Origin: Streptomyces sp. SID10853
Lineage (GTDB): Bacteria; Actinomycetota; Actinomycetes; Streptomycetales; Streptomycetaceae
Length of the DNA stretch: 64,000 bases
Direction: 5' to 3'
Assembly (NCBI RefSeq): GCF_010548145.1
Contig: NZ_JAAGLN010000002.1
Location: forward strand, 1 to 64,000
In this document: in pieces, positions 35,518 through 43,416 of the stretch
How positions within the stretch are numbered: the stretch's first letter is position 1
How the letters are laid out: the number at the start of each line of letters is the position of its first letter
Made by a program: the position numbers and the translations under genes
The notes under the pieces: generated by a model
Told to the model about the DNA's origin: nothing
The model's database searches: none
Seen by the model: only the letters and a program-made list of their open reading frames with translations

Positions 35518-35582
35518 CCGGCGGCCTCGACGCGCACGCCCCGAAGCGGAGTTCAATGCGGGCTGGGCTCGGAAACAGCTTC

Positions 35583-36899
35583 TCAGGCGTCCGCGGTCAG
35601 GTGGCGCGGGGGACGCCGGTGGCGGCCCTCGGGCTGCGGCGCGAGGGCGATACTGACCCGGGGCACGCGCCTCGCGACGAGCGACACCGACATCGCGCGG
35701 CACGCCGTCATCACCACGACGATCGCCGTGACGGACAGCGTCACCGCCGCCCCGCCCCAGGCGATCGCCGTACGTGGCCCCCATGTCTGCGCCACCCAGC
35801 TCGCGGCCAGGGTGCCGAGGAACCAGCCTGCCCGGTACACGAGTTGGAAGATCGCCATCACCCGGCCGCGGAACTCCGGCAGCGTCTGGAGCTGCGCCAG
35901 GCTGAGCAGGCCCGCCCGCAGGACGAGGGAGACCATGCCGACCGGCAGCAGCACCAGACCGAGGGTCAGCAGGGACGGCATCGCCGCGGTGGCGAGTTCG
36001 AGGATCCCGAGCAGGAGACTGCCCACCAGCACCGTGCCCAGGACGACCTTGGTGCGCCAGGTCAGCCAGGCCCCGATGAGGGAGCCGACGGAGATGACGG
36101 CGAGCAGGACGCCGTACGCCCCGGCCTGCCCTGCGAGTTCGCGGGACGTCAGCAGGAGGAGCAGCGAGGGGAGACTCGTACCGAAGAGGCCGACGGTGCC
36201 GATGACGAGCAGCAGGAGCACGAGGCCGGGGCTGTGCCGCACGTATCCCCAGGCGCCACGCACCCGGGGGCGCCCGCCCGTTCGCCGGGGACGGACGTGG
36301 AGTTGCGCCGGGCGTACGAGGAGGAGCGCGGTGAGCATCGTCAGATAGGAGAGCCCGTTGAGCAGGGCCACCCCGCCCAGGCCCACCGCCCCCATGAGGG
36401 GGCCCGCCAGGGAGGAGCCGACGACCAACGACAGGTTGAGGATGACGTTGTTGAGCGTGACCGCCCGCCTGAGCAGGGTGTCGCCCGCGACTTCCGATAC
36501 GAAGACCTGCTCCGTCGGCAGACCGATCGCGTTGATGCTGCCGATGCAGAGCGCGCTGACCACGAGGTGCCACACCGCGAGGGAGCCGCTGTACGCCAAC
36601 AGGCCGAGCAGCAGGGCCATGAGGGCGAGCAGGGCGTGGGTGCACAGCAGCACCCGGCGCGGCGGGAAGCGGTCGGCGGCCAGCCCGCCCACCTGACTGA
36701 ACAGCAGCATCGTGAAGATCGGTGCCGCGGTGACGACACCGAGCACGATGGCGTTGTGGCTGAGCCGGTAGGTGAACCAGCCCAGGGCCACGAGCTGTGT
36801 GTTGGTGCCGATCTGGGAGACGGTCAGCCCGGCGTAGTAGAGCCGTGGATTACGGGACGCGAGAAGCCCGGGCGACGTCTTGACCGTCCCGTCCGTCAT
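35583..36899 (-). CDS. MFS transporter (EntS-like) of the GNAT-GT cassette
   Basis: A 438-aa 12-helix major facilitator of the EntS/MFS_3 exporter group. LTVSQIGTNTQLVALGWFTY opens it, with VGGLAADRFPPRRVLLCTHA in loop 2-3. Its start overlaps the stop of the glycosyltransferase (ATGA), so the two are translationally coupled. The inferred role is export of whatever the glycosyltransferase and acetyltransferase produce or modify. The basic C-terminus ends EGRHRRPPRHLTADA. Confidence 0.93.
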   Translation of the reverse strand: MTDGTVKTSPGLLASRNPRLYYAGLTVSQIGTNTQLVALGWFTYRLSHNAIVLGVVTAAPIFTMLLFSQVGGLAADRFPPRRVLLCTHALLALMALLLGLLAYSGSLAVWHLVVSALCIGSINAIGLPTEQVFVSEVAGDTLLRRAVTLNNVILNLSLVVGSSLAGPLMGAVGLGGVALLNGLSYLTMLTALLLVRPAQLHVRPRRTGGRPRVRGAWGYVRHSPGLVLLLLVIGTVGLFGTSLPSLLLLLTSRELAGQAGAYGVLLAVISVGSLIGAWLTWRTKVVLGTVLVGSLLLGILELATAAMPSLLTLGLVLLPVGMVSLVLRAGLLSLAQLQTLPEFRGRVMAIFQLVYRAGWFLGTLAASWVAQTWGPRTAIAWGGAAVTLSVTAIVVVMTACRAMSVSLVARRVPRVSIALAPQPEGRHRRPPRHLTADA

Positions 36900-37909
36900 C
36901 CGGCGACCTGTGCGTACAGGTGGGACACGCCTTCCATGAAGGCGTCGGCCGACAGCCGTTCCTCCGCCAGCGCCCGTACGGCCTGCCGGTCGCTGTCCAG
37001 CGCCTCGCGGATGTCCGCCATGACGAGGGACGGGTGGCGGTCGCTGTCGGCGCCGGTGAGGTTGTACCGCAGGAGGGAGTCGATGTTGTCCGCCGTGATG
37101 GGGCCGGCGTAGTGGTGGCCCGCGCAGAGCGTCGGAATACCCGTGGCCATGGCCTCCATCGCGCCGCGCCCGAGGGAGATCACCACGTCCATCTCCGCGA
37201 GGAGGTTGGGGATCGACTGGCACGGCACATGGTTGATGAGGATGATCTCGCTGCCGAAGCGGTCGCTCATGTCCCAGAATCCCGGGCCGTCGCCCGCCAC
37301 GTACACGAGGAGTTCGTCGCGGTCGATGTTCTCGATGATCCGCCCGAGGAGGGCCTCGCGCCCGGAGTCCAGCCGGCAGTAGAGCAGGACCCGTGGCCGC
37401 CGGGCGCCGCTCCTGGTGAGGACGGCGGGGAAGCGCTCCAGGTCGACACCCTGGTGGGCGAGGACCGCCCGGCCCGGGGGGAGGTACCTGCGCTGCAGGG
37501 ACAGCGCGTTCTCCGTCATGCACAGGAAGCGCTCGCAGCGCGCGACGAGGTAGTCGGACGACCGGCGGCCCGCGTGGTGGACGATCCTGAACGCCGGTAT
37601 GTGCGCGTCGAACCGCATCAGCATCTCGTCGGGCACCTCGTCGACCAGGATCAGATCGGTCTTGTCCGACGGGTCCGTCTCCTTCTCCTCCGCCACGGTG
37701 ACGGATTCCATGCCGCGGAACGTCGAGGTCAGGGCGAAGCTGGCGGGGGTGTCGACGACGAGCCGGACGGTGTGGCCCGCCCGGCTCATGGTCCGGATCA
37801 GGTCGAGGACGAAGCTGTGCTGGCCGTAGGTGTGGAAGCGCCCGTGCCGGCTGTACTTTCCGTCGTAGATGGCGTTGCTGCCGGTGGCGAGCAGGTAGGT
37901 GATGTGCAC
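36896..37909 (-). CDS. GT-B-type glycosyltransferase
   Basis: A 337-aa protein with a GT4-like two-domain layout. The N-terminal half has QHSFVLDLIRTMSRAGHTVRL and AHQGVDLERF. The donor-binding half has LLYCRLDSGREALLGRII, LVYVAGDGPGFWD and the acidic loop SLGRGAMEAMATGIPTLCAG, where E is the usual GT4 EX7E-type residue. Acceptor and donor are unknown. It is coupled to the MFS gene downstream and follows the GNAT gene by 181 bp of repetitive spacer. Confidence 0.85.
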   Translation of the reverse strand: MHITYLLATGSNAIYDGKYSRHGRFHTYGQHSFVLDLIRTMSRAGHTVRLVVDTPASFALTSTFRGMESVTVAEEKETDPSDKTDLILVDEVPDEMLMRFDAHIPAFRIVHHAGRRSSDYLVARCERFLCMTENALSLQRRYLPPGRAVLAHQGVDLERFPAVLTRSGARRPRVLLYCRLDSGREALLGRIIENIDRDELLVYVAGDGPGFWDMSDRFGSEIILINHVPCQSIPNLLAEMDVVISLGRGAMEAMATGIPTLCAGHHYAGPITADNIDSLLRYNLTGADSDRHPSLVMADIREALDSDRQAVRALAEERLSADAFMEGVSHLYAQVAG

Positions 37910-38090
37910 GCTTCCTCATCGGGTCGCTGAGTGGGGGGCGGGGCGTAAACCGTGGCTGATGCAGGACACGCCTGATGCCGGGCACGCCTGATACCGGACA
38001 CGGACACGCCTCGGGGCGGCGGCTCCATGCGGAACCGTCGCTCGTTTCAAGGCAGTCGGTGGCGGGGCGCTCTGTCGGCGGACGGCGCGG
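37910..38090. repeat. Spacer with CACGCCTGAT repeats
   Basis: No gene is visible. Three copies of a (GG)ACACGCCTGAT / GGCACGCCTGAT unit occur at about 37964-38010, a possible source of hairpins or a promoter for the glycosyltransferase-MFS pair. Confidence 0.45.
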
Positions 38091-38708
38091 TCAGGCGGCC
38101 TTCGGGTACTGCTCGAAGCCGAAGCGCCGGTCGAACTCGGCCTGGCGGTCCTCGTCGAAGAAGCGCACCATCTTGACCATCGGTCCCCAGCGCTCGTCCA
38201 GGCTCATGCCCTCGATGCTGAAACCGTGCTTCAACTGGAAGATCATCGCGGTGCGGTTGCTCGGGTGGTGCTCGGACGTCACCCGCTCGTATCCGACGGC
38301 CCGCAGGTACTCCAGGAGCTTGACGTAACAGAGCGCGGCGACGCGCTGCGCGCGGTATTCGGGCAGCATTCCGCTGGTGCCCAGGTAGAAGGTGTCGGGG
38401 TCGGCCATCCGGCCCTTCAGCCACCCCATGACCTTTCCGTCGCCGTCCTCCATGAGGATCCGCTCCTGGTGGAGCGTCCGGTACTCCGTGACCAGCTCCT
38501 GCGACTTGGGGCGGTACGGGTAGGCGTCCCGGTCGGGGAAGACGGACGCGTAGATCTCGCCGACCGCCTCCCGGAACGTCGCTTCGTCGACGCACCGGCC
38601 GACTCCGCTGCCCGCGCCCGGGAGCCGCACGGGAAAGAAGCGGCGGCGTATGTCGTCGATGGTCTCTACGGTCACTGCAGGTTCCGCGGTCTCTGTTTTT
38701 CGCATCAC
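38091..38708 (-). CDS. GNAT-like N-acetyltransferase
   Basis: A 205-aa protein with a GNAT-like core: ILMEDGDGKVMGWLKGRMAD, LGTSGMLPEYRAQRVAALCYVKLLEYLRAVG (acetyl-CoA loop region) and SEHHPSNRTAMIFQLKHGFS. The family is not one I can name more closely. The upstream 40 bp are unusually AT-rich (GCGAAAAACAGAGACC). The start is GTG 38708 or ATG 38705. It is the first gene of the three-gene acetyltransferase/glycosyltransferase/exporter cassette. Confidence 0.8.
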   Translation of the reverse strand: MMRKTETAEPAVTVETIDDIRRRFFPVRLPGAGSGVGRCVDEATFREAVGEIYASVFPDRDAYPYRPKSQELVTEYRTLHQERILMEDGDGKVMGWLKGRMADPDTFYLGTSGMLPEYRAQRVAALCYVKLLEYLRAVGYERVTSEHHPSNRTAMIFQLKHGFSIEGMSLDERWGPMVKMVRFFDEDRQAEFDRRFGFEQYPKAA

Positions 38709-38793
38709 AGGATTCGATGATCGACTCGGTGGAAAAGTTCCCCACTCGGGCCGGACGGTCCCGATCCCGCCAGGCGCTATGGGTACGTCACGG

Positions 38794-39123
38794 CTACCGG
38801 GGCTCCGCGAGACCGGTCAGGGTCAGCAGTTCGGTCAGCGCGGGCGACGCGTTGCGGAGCCGTAGCCGGCGGCCGTACCGCAGTGCGGTGAGCCTGAGCC
38901 CGGCGACCGCCTCCACGGCGGGCAGGCCGGGCCGGACGAGACCGCCCACGTCGCAGTCGACCGCGCCCGCCGCCCGCCCGGCCGCCCCGGCGCCGTGCAG
39001 CAGCAGCCGCAGCTCCTCGCACAGGCGCGGGACATCGGCCCGGCCGACCGGGCCGGTGACCACGAAGACGAGCGGCTCGGTGACATCCACATCAGGGAGA
39101 CCGGCGCGGCGCCCGGAACTCAT
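38794..39123 (-). CDS. STAS-domain protein (anti-sigma antagonist-like)
   Basis: A 109-aa STAS-like protein. The motif DCDVGGLVRPGLPAVEAVAG, followed by LRLTALRYGRRLRLRNASPA and LTELLTLTGL, matches the small Streptomyces STAS proteins. The usual phosphorylatable Ser/Thr position reads Gly/Leu here (GGLVRPGLPAV), so regulation by phosphorylation is doubtful. The start is ATG 39123, or an in-frame GTG 39141. It is downstream of deoA on the same strand. Confidence 0.75.
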   Translation of the reverse strand: MSSGRRAGLPDVDVTEPLVFVVTGPVGRADVPRLCEELRLLLHGAGAAGRAAGAVDCDVGGLVRPGLPAVEAVAGLRLTALRYGRRLRLRNASPALTELLTLTGLAEPR

Positions 39124-39149
39124 CGCCGCTGCCGGTCCCACTCGTCCGT

Positions 39150-39218
39150 ACGGTCAGGTGCTGCGGTCCAGGACGGTCAGGTGCTGCGGTCCAGGACGGT
39201 CAGGCGATACGGTCCAGG
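39150..39218 (-). repeat. Three tandem 23-bp copies of the deoA 3' end
   Basis: A 23-bp unit is present three times (39150-39172, 39173-39195, 39196-39218). The last copy is the real end of deoA, coding the terminal residues VLDRIA and stop; the two others lie beyond the stop codon. Confidence 0.85.
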
Positions 39219-40477
39219 ACGATCGGGTTCGCGGTGAACGCGGTGCCCGCGGGCGCGATGTCGTAGGCCCCGGTCAGCGACTCCAGCGCGTACGCGAACT
39301 TCTCCGGGGTGTCCGTGTGCAGGGTCAGCAGCGGCTGCCCCCCGGTCACCGTGTCACCGGGCTTGGCGTGCAGTTCGACGCCCGCGCCCGCCTGCACCGG
39401 GTCCTCCTTGCGGGCACGGCCCGCGCCGAGACGCCAGGCGGCGACCCCGATGTCGTACGCGTCGAGCCGGGTCAGCACCCCGCTCGACGGGGCGGTGACG
39501 ACATGCTGCTCGCGGGCGACCGGCAGCGCCGCGTCCGGGTCGCCGCCCTGCGCGGCGATCATCCGCCGCCAGTGGTCCATCGCGGAGCCGTCGGCGAGCG
39601 CCTTCGCCGGGTCGGCGTCCTGCAGACCGGCCGCGTCCAGCATCTCGCGGGCCAGCGCGAGAGTCAGCTCCACGACATCGGCGGGCCCGCCGCCCGCGAG
39701 CACCTCGACGGACTCGCGCACTTCGAGTGCGTTGCCCGCGGTCAGGCCGAGCGGGGTCGCCATGTCGGTGAGCAGCGCGACCGTGCGGACCCCGTGGTCG
39801 GTGCCGAGCCCGACCATGGTCGACGCGAGGTCGCGGGCGTCGTCCAGGTTCTTCATGAAGGCGCCGGAGCCGACCTTGACGTCGAGGACGAGCGACCCGG
39901 TGCCCTCGGCGATCTTCTTGGACATGATCGAGGAGGCGATCAGCGGGATCGCCTCGACGGTTCCGGTGACGTCGCGCAGCGCGTACAGCTTCTTGTCGGC
40001 GGGGGCCAGACCGTCGCCCGCCGCGCAGATGACCGCGCCGACCGAGTCGAGGACGTCCATCATCTCGGCGTTGGAGAGCAGCGCCCGCCAGCCGGGCACG
40101 GACTCCAGCTTGTCGAGCGTGCCACCGGTGTGGCCGAGGCCGCGGCCGGACAGCTGCGGTACGACGGCCCCGCACGCGGCGACCAGCGGAGCGAGCGGCA
40201 GCGTGATCTTGTCGCCGACGCCACCGGTGGAGTGCTTGTCGGCGGTCGGCCTGGACAGCGCCGAGAAGTCCATCCGCTCACCGGAGTTGATCATCGCGGC
40301 GGTCCAGCGGGCGATCTCGGTGCGGTTCATGCCGTTGAGCAGGATCGCCATCGCCAGCGCCGACATCTGCTCGTCGGCGACCGCACCGCGGGTATAGGCG
40401 TCGATCACCCAGTCGATCTGCTCGGGGCTCAGCTCGCCCCGGTCCCGCTTGGTGCGGATGACAGAGATGACGTCCAT
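39200..40477 (-). CDS. deoA: Thymidine phosphorylase
   Basis: A 425-aa pyrimidine nucleoside phosphorylase. The family signature is RPTADKHSTGGVGDKITLPL (phosphate and nucleoside binding, near residue 78), with RGLGHTGGTLDKLESVPG, ALRDVTGTVEAIPLIASSIM then SKKIAEG, and the C-terminal domain GDTVTGGQPLLTLH. It splits thymidine/deoxyuridine to base and deoxyribose 1-phosphate, feeding DeoC. GGAAGGAA precedes the ATG at 40477. A variant operator CTATGCGCGTAG lies 63 bp upstream. It has its own promoter, separated from cdd by a strong hairpin. Confidence 0.97.
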   Translation of the reverse strand: MDVISVIRTKRDRGELSPEQIDWVIDAYTRGAVADEQMSALAMAILLNGMNRTEIARWTAAMINSGERMDFSALSRPTADKHSTGGVGDKITLPLAPLVAACGAVVPQLSGRGLGHTGGTLDKLESVPGWRALLSNAEMMDVLDSVGAVICAAGDGLAPADKKLYALRDVTGTVEAIPLIASSIMSKKIAEGTGSLVLDVKVGSGAFMKNLDDARDLASTMVGLGTDHGVRTVALLTDMATPLGLTAGNALEVRESVEVLAGGGPADVVELTLALAREMLDAAGLQDADPAKALADGSAMDHWRRMIAAQGGDPDAALPVAREQHVVTAPSSGVLTRLDAYDIGVAAWRLGAGRARKEDPVQAGAGVELHAKPGDTVTGGQPLLTLHTDTPEKFAYALESLTGAYDIAPAGTAFTANPIVLDRIA

Positions 40478-40539
40478 GGAGTTGGCGTTCCTTCCGGCAG
40501 GGGGTTCATGACGTGATGCGTGATGCGTAACGCACGACT

Positions 40540-40551
40540 CTACGCGCATAG
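40540..40551 (-). promoter_or_regulatory. Operator variant CTATGCGCGTAG, deoA promoter
   Basis: One change from the deoC/add palindrome, read towards deoA. Between it and deoA there are TGATGCG direct repeats (40515-40530). Confidence 0.7.
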
Positions 40552-40571
40552 AGGGCAGAGCGAGAGGGGCG

Positions 40572-40608
40572 GCCCATGGCCCTTCCACGCGGTGGAAGGG
40601 CCATGGGC
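40572..40608. terminator. Terminator of the ABC transporter-cdd operon
   Basis: Perfect 17-bp arms (40572-40588 and 40592-40608) with a 3-nt loop, 6 bp beyond the cdd stop. It separates the transporter/cdd operon from deoA. Confidence 0.9.
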
Positions 40609-40613
40609 GCCCG

Positions 40614-41003
40614 TCAGTTCAGATGCTGCGGGCCGAACGCCTGCGGCAGCATCTCGGAGAGCGGCAGCACCCCTTCGGGGGTTTCGAGCAGCAGCCCCGG
40701 CCCGCCGAACTCGTACAGCAGCTGGCGGCAGCGCCCGCACGGCACGAGCACCGCGCCCGCACCGTCGACACAGGTGAAGTGGGTCAGCCGGCCGCCGCCG
40801 GTCGCCTGGAGCTGGGAGACCAGACCGCACTCGGCGCACAGCCCGATGCCGTACGAGGCGTTCTCGACGTTGCAGCCGACGACCGTGCGCCCGTCGTCCA
40901 CCAGGGCCGCGACACCGACGGGATACTTCGAGTACGGGGCGTACGCATGGGACATCGCGCCCCGCGCGGCCTCCCGCAGTACGTCCCAGTCGACCTCTGT
41001 CAC
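40614..41003 (-). CDS. cdd: Cytidine deaminase
   Basis: A 129-aa tetrameric-type cytidine deaminase. VVGCNVENASYGIGLCAE carries the zinc Cys and catalytic Glu (about residues 42-59), and PCGRCRQLLYEFGG the other two zinc Cys. AYAPYSKYPVGVAALVDDG is the usual N-terminal substrate loop. The GTG start overlaps the permease stop (GTGA), so it is the last gene of the nucleoside transporter operon, coupling import to deamination. Confidence 0.97.
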   Translation of the reverse strand: MTEVDWDVLREAARGAMSHAYAPYSKYPVGVAALVDDGRTVVGCNVENASYGIGLCAECGLVSQLQATGGGRLTHFTCVDGAGAVLVPCGRCRQLLYEFGGPGLLLETPEGVLPLSEMLPQAFGPQHLN

Positions 41004-42289
41004 TTGCCCTGGCCCTTCCGGTAGCGCATACCGTCCGCCTTGGGCATCCGCAGCCGCTGCGCGGAGAGCGAGAGCACCAGCAGGGTCACCACATAGGGGG
41101 TGGCGCCCACGAAGTCGGACGGGACATCGTCGGTCAACAGGTACCAGACCAGGATGAGTACGGCCATGACCGCGCTGATCGCGCCCTGCAGCACCGCCTT
41201 GCGGTAGAGCTTCCACCCGGCGAGCAGCGCGAGGAGCACCACGATGAGCAGCAGCAGGGCGTGTACGGTCTCGCCGCCGTTGCGCAGCTGGAGCGCGTCC
41301 GAGAAGCCGAACAGGCCCGCGCCCATGGCGAGTCCGCCCGGCCGCCAGTTGCCGAAGATCATCGCGGCGAGACCGATGTAACCGCGGCCGCCGGTCTGGT
41401 TCTCCAGATAGATGTGGGTGGGCACCATCGCGAGGAAGGCACCGCCGAGCCCGGCGAGCCCGCCGGAGATGGCGACCGCCGCGTACTTGTACGTGTAGAC
41501 GTTGACGCCCAGCGACTCGGCGGCGATCGGGTTCTCGCCGCAGGAGCGCAGCCGCAGCCCGAACGCGGTCTTCCACAGCACCCACCAGGTGCCCACGAAG
41601 AGCAGCACGGCGATGATCGTCAGCACCGACACATCGGTGACCAGGCCGCCGAGCACACCGGCCAGGTCGGAGACGAAGAACCAGTGGTGCTTCTCGACGG
41701 AGGACAGCCCGTCCGAGAGACCCGGCACGGTGACGTTCGGCATCGAGTCGACGGGCGGGGACTGCTTCGGGTTGCCTCCGGCGGCCGCGGCGGCGCCGTG
41801 GTTGAAGAAAATCTTGGCGAGGTACTGGGTGAGGCCCAGCGCGAGCAGGTTGATCGCCACACCGGAGACGATGTGGTCGACACCGAAGGTGATGGTGACG
41901 ATCCCGTGGATCAGCCCGCCGAGCATGCCGAAGGTGATGCCCGCGAGCAGTCCGAGCCAGGGGCTGGACTGCCAGCCGATCCAGCCGGCCCCGAAGGTGC
42001 CGAGGATCATCATGCCTTCGAGGCCGATGTTGACCACACCGGCCCGCTCGGACCAGAGACCGGCGAGACCGGCGAGGCCGATCGGCACCGCGAGTCCGAG
42101 CGAGGCGCTGATCTGGCCCTCGGAGGTCAGCTGGTCGGCGCCGGTGACGATCCGCACCAGCGAGAGCAGGACCAGGGCGCCGGCGACGATCAGCAGGATC
42201 TTCGGGAGCGAGAGCCTGGAACGGCCGGACTTGGCGTTCGCCGCCTTGGGAGCCGCTGGCGGCGGAGTCTCGGTCATGGTCGCGGTCAT
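41000..42289 (-). CDS. Nucleoside ABC transporter permease, second subunit
   Basis: A 429-aa inner-membrane permease of the BPD_transp_2 (branched-chain/nucleoside) family with about 10 helices. It starts after a Lys/Ala-rich leader at LSLPKILLIVAGALVLLSLV and contains NIGLEGMMILGTFGAGWIGW and GLRLRSCGENPIAAESLGVN, the coupling-loop motif of the YufQ/NupQ-like subunit. It is coupled to the upstream permease by ATGA and to cdd by GTGA. A second ATG at 42277 is in frame. Confidence 0.95.
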   Translation of the reverse strand: MTATMTETPPPAAPKAANAKSGRSRLSLPKILLIVAGALVLLSLVRIVTGADQLTSEGQISASLGLAVPIGLAGLAGLWSERAGVVNIGLEGMMILGTFGAGWIGWQSSPWLGLLAGITFGMLGGLIHGIVTITFGVDHIVSGVAINLLALGLTQYLAKIFFNHGAAAAAGGNPKQSPPVDSMPNVTVPGLSDGLSSVEKHHWFFVSDLAGVLGGLVTDVSVLTIIAVLLFVGTWWVLWKTAFGLRLRSCGENPIAAESLGVNVYTYKYAAVAISGGLAGLGGAFLAMVPTHIYLENQTGGRGYIGLAAMIFGNWRPGGLAMGAGLFGFSDALQLRNGGETVHALLLLIVVLLALLAGWKLYRKAVLQGAISAVMAVLILVWYLLTDDVPSDFVGATPYVVTLLVLSLSAQRLRMPKADGMRYRKGQGK

Positions 42290-43416
42290 GCCGTCACCTC
42301 CTGCTGGTTCGAGTGGGCGGCGGCCTGCGCGGCGAGTTCGGCGCCGACCTTCTGCTGCTGGCGCTTGAGTCCGTAACGGCGCACGACTTCATAGGCGATG
42401 ACGACGCACAGGACGATGACGCCCTGGATCACGCCGAGGATCTCCTTGTCGTACCCCATGAATTCGAGGTGGTTGGTGGTGCGCTCCAGGAAGCCCCACA
42501 GGAGGGCGCCGAGCGCGATGCCGACCGGGTGGTTGCGGCCCAGGAGCGCGATGGCGATCCCGGTGAAGCCGATACCCAGCGGGAAGTCGTTGCTGTACAT
42601 GTGGCTGTCGTTGAGCAGCGTCGGCATCCCGATCAGACCGGCCATCGCACCCGAGATGATCATGCTGGTGGCGACCATCTTCCTCACGCTGACACCGCTG
42701 GCCGATGCCGCGGACTCGGACTGGCCGACGGCCCGCAGGTCGTAGCCGAAGCGGGTGCGGCCCAGCACGAACCAGTACGCGACACCGGCCAGCGCCGCGA
42801 TGAAGATGAAGCCCCAGAGCATCCCGGCCGGGCCGGTGTCGATGGAGAAGAACCAGGAGGACTCCGGCAGCGGCTTGGTGGAGACCAGGGTGCCCGCGTC
42901 GTCGAGCTGGCCGAGCCGGCCCGGCTGCATCAGATAGGCGATGACCGCGGTGGCGATCGAGTTCAGCATGATGGTCGAGATGACCTCGCTGACGCCCCGG
43001 GTCACCTTCAGTACGCCCGCGATACCGGCCCACATCGCACCGACCAGCATGGCGGTGACGATCATCAGCGGGATCTGGACGATGCCGGGCAGCGTCAGCG
43101 CGCCGCCGACGACGGCCGCGAAGAAGGCCGCCATCCGGTACTGGCCATCGACGCCGATGTTGAAGAGGTTCATCCGGAAGCCGACGGCCACCGCGATACC
43201 GGCGAGGTAGTACGTGGTCGCCTTGTTGAGGATGTAGATCTGGCTGTCACTGGCCGAGCCGTACGTCAGCATGTCGCTGAACGCGGACAGCGGGTTCTTG
43301 CCGGTGGCCAGGATGACCAGGGCGGTGACGACGAGGGCCGCCACCACCGCGAGCAGGGGGGCCGCTATCCCGAGGAGCAGCCGCTCCCGGTCGATGCGCG
43401 AGGTGTACTTCTTCAT
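42286..43416 (-). CDS. Nucleoside ABC transporter permease, first subunit
   Basis: A 376-aa BPD_transp_2 permease (YufP/NupP-like). It has LLLGIAAPLLAVVAALVVTA (TM1), FRMNLFNIGVDGQYRMAAFF (family motif), and GYDLRAVGQSESAASASGVS (ATPase-coupling loop). It is coupled to the ATPase stop and to the second permease by ATGA overlaps. It works with the BMP lipoprotein and ATPase to import nucleosides. Confidence 0.95.
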   Translation of the reverse strand: MKKYTSRIDRERLLLGIAAPLLAVVAALVVTALVILATGKNPLSAFSDMLTYGSASDSQIYILNKATTYYLAGIAVAVGFRMNLFNIGVDGQYRMAAFFAAVVGGALTLPGIVQIPLMIVTAMLVGAMWAGIAGVLKVTRGVSEVISTIMLNSIATAVIAYLMQPGRLGQLDDAGTLVSTKPLPESSWFFSIDTGPAGMLWGFIFIAALAGVAYWFVLGRTRFGYDLRAVGQSESAASASGVSVRKMVATSMIISGAMAGLIGMPTLLNDSHMYSNDFPLGIGFTGIAIALLGRNHPVGIALGALLWGFLERTTNHLEFMGYDKEILGVIQGVIVLCVVIAYEVVRRYGLKRQQQKVGAELAAQAAAHSNQQEVTA

